From contig BDIU01000422.1 in NCBI GenBank assembly GCA_002118135.1, positions 1-64,000 of the forward strand: a DNA stretch of 64,000 bases, read 5' to 3'. This DNA comes from Trebouxia sp. TZW2008. Lineage: Eukaryota > Chlorophyta > Trebouxiophyceae > Trebouxiales > Trebouxiaceae. This document shows, one piece after another, positions 1-11,000 of the stretch. The notes beneath the pieces are model-generated. The model did no database searches. It saw nothing but the letters and a program-made list of their open reading frames with translations, and was not told where the DNA came from. Within the stretch, counting starts at the first letter, position 1. The number at the start of each line of letters is the position of its first letter. The position numbers and the translations under genes were made by a program.

Positions 1-210
1 AAAGTTGAAATGTACGGTGTAGACACATCTGTATACATGTATATACGCCATGTATACGCTGTATATGCTCGTTTCGGCTGGCATGGCAGGAGTGCGTATA
101 ATGTGCCATATACAGTGCATTATACGTCTACACGTAGATCTACGCAGTATTATACGCTTTTGAAAATGAAAATTCGTGTATATGCCAGGCCTAGCTCTGG
201 GGGCACTTGA
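1..210. repeat. AT-rich TATACG/TGTATA-rich simple-sequence block
   Basis: Alternating purine-pyrimidine sequence built from TATACG, GTATA and TACAC words, partly palindromic. The same kind of sequence recurs at 45395-45575 and briefly near 62690-62730. No convincing coding content. It may be a remnant of a repeat family or simply low-complexity intergenic DNA. Positions 210-324 upstream of the first gene show nothing else recognisable. Confidence 0.5.
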
Positions 211-324
211 GTGAGTAAGCTGTGTCAGCGCAGTGCTTTCCGACATATCCTGAATTTGTGCTGGGCAACGCGAAGTGATCACCGCTTCTGCTGCTTCTGG
301 TGCATTTGTGCTTGCTAGGATTGT

Positions 325-3300
325 ATGGCTGGGCTTGGCCGTGTCCTGTCTCTACAAAGTGGTGTTGTGAGGCATGCTGCTTCTGGGCTAAACAAACTTG
401 GAAGGGTTCCCACCGTCAGCAGCAGGCAAGACGCGGTTGATCATTACAAAAACAACGTGTCGTTATTGTCCACAGCGTCATTTTTCGGCAATTGCACTTG
501 GCGCGGTTCGGGCTGACTGCCGCACTCCACCTGCAGGTCGTTCAAGCGCCCATGCGTCCCGTCGACAGCAGCAAGCGCCTGTCATCTATGTGGTGGACAA
601 TCCAATGCGGTTGCGCGGCGGAAGCGACCCCGCACTGCAGCTGCTGCTGCTCCCGAACGACAACGGTGTTTCGCTGCTCAAAGCGCTGTTGCGACTCGGC
701 AAGCAGAAGCGGGCGACTTTGTCCAGGTAACAAAGCCTCACAAGGTGCATTGTACGCTGCACGACGGCTCGGTCCACGTCGCATGTACGTGTGCAGCAGC
801 AAGCTTGGCTGTCATATGTAGTAGGCTAGTACTGACTTACACTGACATAGTCTGCATGACCCCCTGCTGGGTCCCTAAGACAGTACCACATGTTGATACA
901 CTGATTGAGTATGGGACATGACAGTGTGCAATGAGCAGTGAGCAATGAGCAATCGATGTCTGACTACCAATCAAGCGTTCAGCTGGCTGCTATTTACTGT
1001 AGCATGCTGGAGGAAGATGCTTGAGTGCAATGAGCAATTTGTTACATTCAGCTATTGCATGTACACAGGTGCATTACACCGGCACACTTGATGATGGAGA
1101 AGTCTTTGACAGCAGTCTAGACAGAGAACCTTTGGAGTTCGAAGTGGGCGGCGGGAAAGTCATCCCTGGCTTTGATGACTTAGTCATGGGGCTTTCGGAA
1201 GGGGAGAAGCGTAAACAAATTGTCCCTGCAGAAAAGGCATACGGCAAGTCACTCTTCAAGTGCTGCTTGAGCATTGTGACATCCACTAGCTGAGGCATAC
1301 ATTCGCCTGCAATGTACGTCACAGGACACATACAAGCCTTGTGACACTTTCTGTCCAAGCTCTGCTGTCTGCCTTCATGGATTCGTTTGCTTGCGCCTTT
1401 GAGCAGTAGTGTAGTAATTGTCGATGCTGTGGCTGCAGCATTGCTCCTAGCTGCTTGCATGTCCGTGTTGCTCTATGTTGTATTGAGCGCTCAGCAACAA
1501 AGGCATTGAGCAGCTCACTCTGTAACAGGTGCTTGAGCATTGTGACACCTGCCTGTCTACGCTCTGCTGTCTACCTTCACGCATTTGCTTGCTCATGCCT
1601 TTGGACAGTAGTGCATAAGTTTGTGATGCTGTGGGTGCAGTATTGCTCCTAGCTGCTCCTGTTATGACTGCTCTCTGCTGTCTTGAGTCCTGAGCAAACA
1701 GGCCAGCTTGCATGCTTTGTTTGGTTGTGCCATGCATGGCTGTGCATTGCGCAAACAGCCAATGCGCAGCCAGCAGCGCCCTTGCAAAATGTTGAAAGCC
1801 AGCTGGACAGTTGTTCTCACATCACCTATGCAGCACCCATTGATGCAATGGCAAATTTTGTCCTCATGGTAGCTGTTTTCTCATCACATTATCCTTACCA
1901 GAAACGGGACTGCAGTCAGAGTGCAGTGGTTGGGTCTAAATGCTTTTTCTGTACAACAAGAACAATTTTGTTTTGAGTGTGCTGAAATCCAGCAGTCACA
2001 GTACCCTGACAGCAATGCGGGGTCATGTGATGCAGGGGAATGGAGGAAGGACATGACAGCCAAAATTCCCACAAATGACGCCCCACCAGAGTTGCACAAA
2101 GGAGTGGAAGTACAGCTCTCCAACGGCCTTCAGGCTACAGTGACTGACGTCACCCCTGACCATGTTTTGATTGATGCAAACCATGCATTGGCTGGCAAAG
2201 ATCTCAACTTTGAAGTCGAGCTGGTTAAGCTGCAGAAGGTGTGTTGTCTATGCAACCACACCTCATGTCAAGGCGCGTAGTGTGCCAGAATGGCATCACA
2301 TTCCATCAAAGTATGCCTTGCCTGCTGCAATGCTGCTGTTTTTGAGTCACTTCATGCTGCATAGTTGTCAGATACGCGGACTAGGTCATGCTGTACCTTC
2401 CATATGTCAAAAGCATAAAGGAGCAATCATGATCCCCATGCCATTGTCATTTTGTTGTAATGTCAATGGCATTTAACTGCATCCCTTGCCTTGCCCTGCC
2501 CTGCCCTGCCCTGCCCTGCCCTGCCCTGCCCTGCCCTGCCCCGGCTTGCCTTGCCTCCACTCCCCTCCCCTCCCTTCCCCTTCCCCTCTCAACATTGTTG
2601 CTGCTACCTGCAGACTGAGACCCTGGAGCAAGCTACCTTTGCAGCTGCTTCTGGGGAGCTGAACTGGCATTCTAGAGAGTGCCTGGCGTTGTCAATCAGA
2701 TTGTTTGCTGTTGCTTGCAGACTGAGACCCTGGAGCAAGCTACTTTTGCAGCAGGCTGCTTCTGGGGACCTGAGCTGGCCTTCCAGAGAGTGGCTGGTGT
2801 TGTCAACACCGTAGCAGGATACACAAACGGCGACACCACTGACCCCACATATGATGAAGTATGCTCCGGCACCACAGGGCATGCAGAAGCTGTGCAGGTA
2901 AAGCAATCATTCCATTCTTTTGCTAAAGCCTTTGTGCTTGCAAGCAACCGCTGTACAGTTGCTGACTCACTAATTGAAGTATGCTCCGGAACCACAGGGC
3001 ATGCAGAAGCTGTGCAGGTAAGGCCTTTAGTGCATTCCTTTCCAAATGCGTGAGTCGTCCTGCCTTGAAGAAACACGCTAGACACTTTGTGACCCAGCCA
3101 CAGCATCATTGTGAATGTCAGATGATGTCTGACTTGCAAATCTGCTCTAGCTAATCTCGGGCTGCCTCTTTAGACGAGACTCCCATTATGACGCCTGACG
3201 GCGTAGACTTTTCTTTTTCTTTTCTTTTCTTTCTGCTCAGGTTGTACATGGCCTCAGCGTGGTTGCAGGTCATATGCAACTTAGGATAATAGCAAACTTA

Positions 3301-4597
3301 TCTTAATGTAGGGTTTAGGGTTCATAACTTGGATAATAGCAATGGATAATAGGATTTATCTTAATTGCTGCAGTTGCATTGCTTTTTAGTTGTACATGCC
3401 AACCGCTGCCTTGTGCACAGTCTGATCTATTCATTGGGTTCCTCACTAGTCAGCCATGAGTTTGCCAATTTGACCCAGTCAACTTTTGTATTGCAGCTCA
3501 TAAAGTCAAAAAACATGTGCTGGCTCTCTGGGTCATGTATGAACCCCAGCAGGTGTAGCAATTGCAGCTTAAACAGCCAGACGGCGCTGTGTAGTGATCA
3601 ATTACCCCCTTGCAAGTCAGAAATTCAAGGATGTGTTGTGCGACAGTCAAAATTCCCACTCGCAAGATAGGTTGTCATGTGTCCTTGAGTGACTCTGTGG
3701 TATTATCCAGGTGATGTATGACCCAAAGCAGGTGAATTACAAGCAGCTAGTGGAGGTCTTCCTGCAGAATCATGACCCAACATCGCTGAACAAGCAGGGA
3801 GGCGACCAGGGCACTCAATATCGCTCTGGAATCTACTTTCACAATGATGAGCAGAAACAGATTGCGACCCAGGTCATTGCTGATTCTGCGTCGCAGTATG
3901 CGGTAAGTCCCTGTTGGTAAATCCCAGTCAGCACAAGTCAGCAAAAGTGTGCACCAAAGGAGCTGTCCCAAAGCATGTGCAGTGTGCACAATTCTGGACC
4001 ATTGCTACTCTTTGAGGCTGTCAAGCGTCATGGCAGCGCAGACCTTTCCTCTCTGTTGTCTTGAATGCACAAGACATTTGTGCATGGTGTTCAAAATGAC
4101 TCCATATGACAGCTGGGTGGCTTGTGCACGCAGCACACTGCATTCAGCGGCTGCCCATTGGCTGCTGCCCACACCAGTCATTATCCTTTTTCTATTCATT
4201 GAACAGTTTGCTAGAAAACAAAATACGCAGAGCGACTGTAGGCTTTTTATATCGCTCTGCATTGTAGCGGTAAGTTATCGTGCTTTTCTATGTGGAATCA
4301 TTGTTCAGCACTGCATTCCATCTTGTCAATCAAACGCAAGCAGAGCTTTTGTGGGAATCTGTGTGCATACAATTGTGCAGCCAGCAGTTTTAATGTAACA
4401 ATCAAACTGCATAGTGTCTGCTGACGGAACATGGTTATGGCTGCATGCAGGATCCCATTGTTACTGAAATGGCAGACGTTAAGGGCTGGACTGCAGCTGA
4501 AGGGTATCATCAGCAATACCTGGAACGTGGAGGGAGGTTTGGCAAGCCTCAAAGTGCCAAGAAAGGCTGCGATGACCCCATACGCTGCTATGGATGA
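325..4597 (+). CDS. FKBP-type (SlyD-like) peptidyl-prolyl isomerase fused to methionine sulfoxide reductase A
   Basis: Supported exons are 537-726, 1069-1243, 2036-2238, 2721-2897, 3711-3902 and 4451-4597 (stop TGA). All phases agree. The N-terminal half has the FKBP core ([16 protein letters not shown], then a VIPGFD-like stretch) and continues with a SlyD-like half ending [18 protein letters not shown]. The C-terminal half is MsrA: the catalytic GCFWG motif lies in exon 2721-2897, followed by [20 protein letters not shown] and a plant/algal tail ending CDDPIRCYG. Established roles are prolyl isomerisation/chaperoning and thioredoxin-dependent reduction of methionine-S-sulfoxide; coupling them for repair of oxidised, misfolded protein is inference. 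Intron 1243/1244 uses a GC donor (GCAAGT). The 5' end is uncertain: ATG at 325 is plausible, but the donor joining it to exon 537 (acceptor CTGCAG) was not fixed. The Arg/Ala-rich region before the FKBP domain could be an organelle transit peptide. Confidence 0.85.
1256..1690 (+). repeat. Intronic tandem duplication (about 175 bp x2) next to the FKBP exon edge
   Basis: Positions about 1258-1450 and 1528-1670 are diverged copies. Shared stretches include TGCTTGAGCATTGTGAC, GCTCTGCTGTCT and ATTGCTCCTAGCTGCT. Both lie in the long intron after the FKBP exon. The first copy begins right at the exon/donor boundary. Confidence 0.7.
2484..2545 (+). repeat. (CCCTG)n pentanucleotide microsatellite
   Basis: About ten perfect CCCTG units, followed by a pyrimidine-rich tract, inside the intron between the FKBP and MsrA halves. 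Confidence 0.95.
2600..2705 (+). repeat. Degenerate copy of the MsrA catalytic-exon 5' edge with its acceptor site
   Basis: CTGCAG followed by ACTGAGACCCTGGAGCAAGC repeats the start of the real exon at 2721. It continues for about 85 bp, through the part that encodes GCFWG in the real exon. In this copy GCFWG is lost (the GCAGGCTGCTTC of the real exon is shortened). Confidence 0.85.
2974..3025 (+). repeat. Copy of the MsrA catalytic-exon 3' edge with its donor site
   Basis: GAAGTATGCTCCGG..CCACAGGGCATGCAGAAGCTGTGCAG plus GTAAG repeats the end of exon 2721-2897 with about one change. It lies about 115 bp downstream in the next intron. Confidence 0.9.
3155..3240 (+). repeat. Dispersed hairpin repeat, copy 1
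   Basis: GGCTGCCTC, then TAGAC, then a stem ACGCC (3191-3195) / TGAC loop / GGCGT (3200-3204), then TAGACTTTTCTTTTTC. Other copies lie at 5356-5425, 14915-14952 (minus), 51891-51960 and 57900-57962. Here it sits in an MsrA intron and its T-rich tail runs into a CTGCTCAG that could act as an acceptor. Confidence 0.75.
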
Positions 4598-4631
4598 TCA
4601 ACATTCATGCCTCGAGTTTTTGCCGTCACAG

Positions 4632-4653
4632 ATCCTGTAGATCGCTACAGGAT
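4632..4653 (+). other. Perfect 9-bp hairpin 35 nt after the MsrA stop codon
   Basis: ATCCTGTAG (4632-4640), loop ATCG, CTACAGGAT (4645-4653). It lies in the presumed 3' UTR of the FKBP-MsrA gene, close to the convergent 3' end of TYW1. Its role (3'-end formation, RNA stability) is inference. The rest of 4598-5031 holds nothing recognisable. Confidence 0.7.
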
Positions 4654-5031
4654 TTGTAGCAAAGAATAACCTAGTAACGGCTGCAGACGCCTTGTAGCAT
4701 AGTGACTGTCAACAAGTTTGTCACGCTCTGAGGGGTAATTCAAGGTTCTGAATCAAGATCAAAGCGCTTGACAAGCACCATTCTTACAGCAAGAACCACA
4801 TTGTTGAGAGTGCGGAGCAGCTTGAAAGTAGCTAGGTAAACCAGAGAGTTTTAGACTTCAAGCATGTCAAGCCTTTAGGGCGATTTTGACACCTCTGCTT
4901 TTGGGACTCTGTTAGACTACTTTCAGGAGACAAGTTTCATCAGACGGCAGAACAGCATATGATTCAAAAAAAACAGTTGTTTGCCTCAATTGTAAATCGT
5001 GACAGGAGGGCCTTGACATTGATCATTATAT

Positions 5032-8000
5032 CTACACGCTTTTCTTCTCTGGATGATTTCGGATTTTCTTGAAGCGGGTCTCCTGAGGATCAAAGCCAGC
5101 TTCAATGGCGCCATAGACTGCCCAATCAGGCGTGGGCAGCATGTAATCAGTGGTGACAAATGGCTTTCCAGCAGCTACTAGCTCCTGCAGAAGACAACGC
5201 AGTCATTTTCTGTGTATAGCTGTGCAGCAGATGCATCAGCAATGGTGTGAGCAGTGTCACTGACGTTCTCCTGTCCAGATGACAAGTCTCAACATATCAA
5301 GCATTTGGCAGAAAGACAGCATGCGATTGCAAGTCAACGCAGAGCTGTTGTTTCTGGGCTGCCTCAAGACAGGTGCTCCTGCTATGACTCCTGATGGAGT
5401 AGACTTTATTTTCCTGACTTTCCTGACAGCTTTGAAAGATATCGTAGAGATGACCAGAGCCGACTGCAAACAGCAGGCTCGCTAAACATTGCTACCACTG
5501 TGGATTGGATGCACTTAGCACAGGTAGCATCAACAGCCCTGTGCAAAACCATAGACACCAAGACTCTTGGAGGTTGTCATGATCTATCCAGGTATGCCAC
5601 CGCCCTTCTTTCCCAGAATTTTTCTCGCCTGGCTAATGCAATGCAGCAGGAGTGAGCATGCTCACAAGCCAGCCCATATTCACCGCTACAAGCATGACAT
5701 CTCGCCTCACATGGAGTTTGTTGTAGAGGCGGTGTTGCCTTACCTGAAACTTGTCGTAGTCTATCCAGGTGTGCCACTGCCCATCTTTCCAAAAGCGGTC
5801 TCGCCTGGCCAGCAGAATGCAGCAGGAGTGAGCATGCTCACAAGCTAGCCCATATTCACCGCCACGCGCTTCACAGATGGCTTCTCCAAACGCACATACA
5901 TCAGCATGGTAGGGCACGTTCTGCATGGTCAGGCTGCTTGCCCCGCTGCTGCCGCAGTATGTCACGCCCTTGATCTCTATGAAATCGGGTTTGCCCAGGT
6001 CCAAAAGAGCTGCGTAGTTGGCAATTTCTTCCATGTTCCAGCCTTTGACCAATGTCAGCCTGCATCAGCCACTTGCATTGCAGTCACATTCCAAACATGC
6101 CCGTCACATACAAGACGTCAACGGTACCATAGACACTTTTACAAAGACAGAAGCACAGGTGTTATGTGTTGTGTGATGCAGCTCTATGTCCAACAGAGCA
6201 GCACATACTATACAACACTTGCGAAGCTGTATGCTCCAGCTCTCAACCAGTGTTGGCCAGTGTCAGTGCATCAGTGATCTGGCTTGTCCACACAGATATA
6301 GAAGCCTACATTACATGCTGACAGAGTCACTCAGTGTGTTGTGCTCAACTCTGGTAGAGTAGCATACACAGCACTTTGATGAATTTGGCAGACCCCAGAG
6401 TTGAGCACATTGCGTTTGATCCAATTACAGAAAACAGATTTTGCCATAATTAGTCAGGAAAGCAAGGAAGCAAGCAAGGAAAGCTGACCTGTAGACTGTC
6501 CTCTGGTGCTTGTCCCTGAGCAGTGTGAGGCACTCCCTGAACCGCTCCCAAAAGTCTTTGAACAGCGGCCGGTCGATTGCCTGCAGTCAACATGGCATTG
6601 TTGCCGTAATGGGTGTGCTTGTAGGGGCAATTGCGCAACTTATGCTCTGCCCAATAGGTCCCAACTGCCATGCACCATCTGCTTTTGCACTTGTTCCATA
6701 TTGAGCTGTTCCGTTTTGGGCTGCTGATGCTCTGTCAACCAATCGCCAAGAATACATGATGACGCCAAGTGTGCCTAGTAGCGGCATCAACAAATGCGCG
6801 CACGTCTTGATGGCAGATGCCATTGTAAGCCCACAAAAGTGCGCTGTCAATTGAGCTGCCCAATTACCACTCCCACAAAGGCTTACATTGAGAGTGTCCT
6901 TGGTGGCAGCATTGGCAGACACAAACAGCTGGGTCGCTGGCACCGTTGCTCACATGCAATCACACTTGAAAAGTCTGCACAGCAATGCAAAATGCTTACC
7001 TTGTTTAGGGTGCCTCTGATAGCAGCATAAACAGACACGTACAGCTGGGTGACTGGCACCATCGTTTGCAAACAGTAACACTTGATATTGTCTATATTGA
7101 CTTGCTCAACTTCAGAGTGTCTGTGGTGGCAGCACCAATAGACACATAGAGCTGGGTGAATGGGCCCATTGGCATACCTGAAGAATGTCTCGCATAGCAG
7201 CATCAACAGACACATCAAGCTGGATGACTGTTACTAGGTGGCCCATCCTGTCCAGGAAGTTGGCATTGGTGACAGGAGGATGACCAAGCATGCCACTAAG
7301 AGTGACTTGTTGGTTTGCCCCTGGTTTGCCCCTGGAAAGTGGGCATTGGCTGGCATGTGCTACAATCAGCAATGCTCACCTTAAGAGTGTCTCTGGTAGC
7401 AGCGTCAACAGACACATAAAGCTGGGTGACTGGTACCAGGTGGCGGATTCTGTCTGGGAACTGTGCATTGGTGACCAGGAAGGATGAGATATGGCGCCTA
7501 TGCAGCTCTGTTAGGATGGCATTGATCTCTGGGTACATGATTGGCTCTCCCACCAGAGACAGCGCACAATGCCGCACCTACAATGAAAGTCACATTGTTT
7601 GGAAGGATTTTGATGACCCAAAAGCAAGGGATATTGATGACTCAATGAACAGCCTAAGACGGAAAAGCCATGAAGTACGGCAAAATGGTAAGACCATGCT
7701 CCTGCAGTCAAGATGCTTGTCACTCCCAGCACTTGCTGTTGTCACTCAGGCAGCGTCAGACATGCATTTGACAAGTAAAGCTAGTGTATGGGTTGTAGTG
7801 CCTGCAAATGCTGCTGTCTTTGCACATCATATGAGACAGTGAAGAGCGCATATGGGTTGTGTTGAAGATGTAGGATTTGCAGACATACCTGAAAGCCCTC
7901 CTGCAGCCGAGCTGCTTGTACTCCTGGCACGCCCTTGTACTCATTGATCATCTTGACATGGTTGTCTATTGCGCCATGCACAATGCCCAGAGGGTCATCC

Positions 8001-11000
8001 ATCTTCCAGCGCCACTCTCTTCCCACTGCACACAGAAGTGCAGCTCTTGACAAAACATGCAGCAAAGAATGGAGAAGCAATGCATCGAGCAGATGCAGCC
8101 AAGCACAGCGGCCTCACCAGGGTTGGTAAGTGAGCGCCAGCAGAAGACACACTCCTCAAAACAAGCCAAGGAAGGGGATGAGGCAGATGGGGCACAATAG
8201 CTCACCAGACGTGATGTACAGAAGTTCATGGCCTACCAGGTTTGGTGTCATGGCACTGGCAGAAGACACACTCGAAGGCACAAGCAAGAATTGGATGTCG
8301 CAGATTGTGCAAAGCACAGCAGCCTCACCAGGGCTGGTAGGGTGGCGCCAGCAGAAGACATGTTTGTCAACACAAGCCAAGGAAGGGGATGAACCAGATA
8401 GGGCAAAGCGCAATTGCTCACCAGGGTTGATGTACAGAAGGCCACCATGTTTGGTGTAATGGCGCTAGCAGAAGACACACTCAAAGGCACAAGCAAGAAA
8501 GCGGATGTTGAAGATTGTGCAAAGCACAGCAGCCTCGCCAGGGTTGATGCGGTGGCGCCGGCACAGGACATGTTTGTCAACACAAGCCAGGGAAGGGGAT
8601 GGGGCAGATGGGGCACAACAGCTCAGCAGGGTTGATGTACAGAAGGACATGGGCCACCAGGTTTGGTGTAACGGCACTGTCAGAAGACACACTCAAGCAA
8701 GAAGACACGCTTGTCAACACAAGCCAAGGAAGGGGATGAACCAGATAGGGCAAAGCGCAATAGCTCACCAGGATTGATGTACAAAAGGTCATGGCCCACC
8801 AGGTTTGGTGTAATGCCACTAGCAGAAGACACACTCAAAGGCACAAGCGAGAAAGGGAATATCGTAGATTGTGTTAAGCACAGCAACTCACCAGGGTTGG
8901 TGTGATGACGCCAGCAGAAGACGCACTTGTTGGCACAGGCTAAGGAAGGGGTGGTCTCCATGCAGCGGTGGGACTCGATGCCATAGAAGCTGTGCTTGTA
9001 GCAGCCCCCTCTTCCACGCAGCATGGACTTGGTCCAACGGCACAGCTTCACCCCACTATGTGACCCTGTTCAAACAACAGCATAGACATAGTCATTGTAG
9101 TAACCTCCGCACAATATGATCACTGGTCAAGCCATTCTACTCATCAGTACTGGCCAAGGAAGGGATGGTCTCCATACAGCGTTGGGACTCAATGTCATAG
9201 AAGCTGTGCTTATAGCAGCCCTCTGTGCTCCTAAGCATGGACTTGGCCCAACAGCATAGCTTCACACCACTGTGCGAGCCTGCACAAGCAGCAGCAGCAT
9301 AGACACAGTCATTGGCACAGGCTGAGGAAGGGGGGGTTGATGCCATAGAAGCTGTGCTTGTAAAACCCCGCTGCCACACAGCATGGACTTGGTCCAACAC
9401 CACAGCTTCACTCGCTGTGCGAGCCTGCACACACAGCAGCACAATGCTTGGTCACCGCACTGCAGGGTCAGGGGCACAGTGAAGCCCCCGCCTCAAATCA
9501 ATTAGCATCAAGTCAATCCAGGCCTGCTCCAAGGGTATGCTATGGCCTGATGTTTCATGTGTTAAACATCATGCTCCTAGCAAGCTCAAGACGCTTGTTC
9601 TGTTACTAACTCATCAGTGATGGCACATTTGTCTGACGCCAGCAAGATCAAGCCAAACACAATGGAGGCCTAACATGCTGCTCTCCCAACATTGTCAAGC
9701 TGCTTGTTCGACGTCAGCAAAGTCAAGTCAAATGGCATGGAACCTGACACTGTGCTGACATTGAAAAAACTATTCAGCAGGCCAGTGTAGCCGACATCGA
9801 AAAATCTATTCAGCAGGCCAGCATGGCCGCTGGGCAAGCTACACTGTTCAATCAAGTCAAGCGGCACAGATACCGGACACTGCGCCCACGTCAGATAAAC
9901 CATGAAACTGTGGCAGCGTGGATGCTGAGCGGACCGCACTGCTGAACAGATCCTGTGGCAATGTGCAGCAAACATGGATAAGTGTGAAATTGTACAAGAT
10001 CGAGTCAGACAGCATGGAGACCTGACACTGTACCCACGTCAAGAGAAACCATTCAACAGGGCAGCAACTGAGCCAGCTACAATGCTGAAGAGTTCCTGTT
10101 GACATGTGCAGCAACTGCATTTGAAATGACAGCTATGCCAGATCTGCATGTTGTGCAACTCATGCAGTAAGTTCTGAACTTGCATAAGAATGCTGACAGC
10201 ATGTGATGCAGTGATCAGACAAGACCGTTGACTGTTCACGTGTGCAGCTCATGCCTCAGCTCAGAAGCTGAGCGCATGAGAAATTATGTAATTTCATTTG
10301 ATAAAAGCTGTGAGTCACAAGCAATTCCATATTGGCAGGTCAGATACAGGGGCCAAGTCCCAATGCACCTTGAAAGCAAGACCAGATATATGTCATAAAT
10401 TGCCTGAATCTGATGAACATGCAGCCATTGCCACTGTGTGGCACATGCAATCAGCCTCGTCAAATGGCAAAAGAGCATGGCTCTTCTTGTGATGAACTTG
10501 ACTGACCAATGAGTTTGTAGCCTTGCTTGCTTAAATTAGCTCTGAGTGCAGGCGTCAGCATGTCTCTTACAGCAGCTGTTTCCTGTTGTGATACTGCAGG
10601 CTGACTGGTGCTTGCGGCTTTGCCAGAGGTGACTCTGCCGCCTAAGTCTTCCATGTCAATGTCATCATCACTGCCTGCAGCTTCAGGAGACTGTCCAGAG
10701 TCTGAGCTGCTTTCATCATCTGAGGTTGCATACCCATCAGATGCGGACTCCTGCAGTCAACAGCAGCAGCTTAACCACGCTTGCTCAACTTGCATGATGG
10801 TGCAAGACAAATGGCTTGCTGTGGCAGGAGACTGTCCAGAGTCTCAGGTGCGTTCATTGTCTGAGGTGGCCCAGCTATCAGTTGCAGACTTTGTAACTCA
10901 CAGCAGCAGCTCGCTTTCAGCATCACTGACAGCTGGTTCTGGGGACTTTCCAGAGTCTGAGCTGCTTTCATCATCTAAGATTGCGTAATTGTGGACTCCT

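Noticed and set aside
3308..3325. GTAGGGTTTAGGGTTCAT resembles plant-type telomere repeat (TTTAGGG)
   Set aside because: Only about one and a half units inside an intron; too short to be an interstitial telomeric tract.
7500..7850. Plus-strand open frame of 138 codons across TYW1 exon 8
   Set aside because: It is the antisense shadow of the TYW1 exon plus intron.
8105..9450. CRISPR-like or satellite array interpretation of the periodic repeats
   Set aside because: Units are diverged copies of an identified TYW1 exon edge, not repeats separated by unique spacers.
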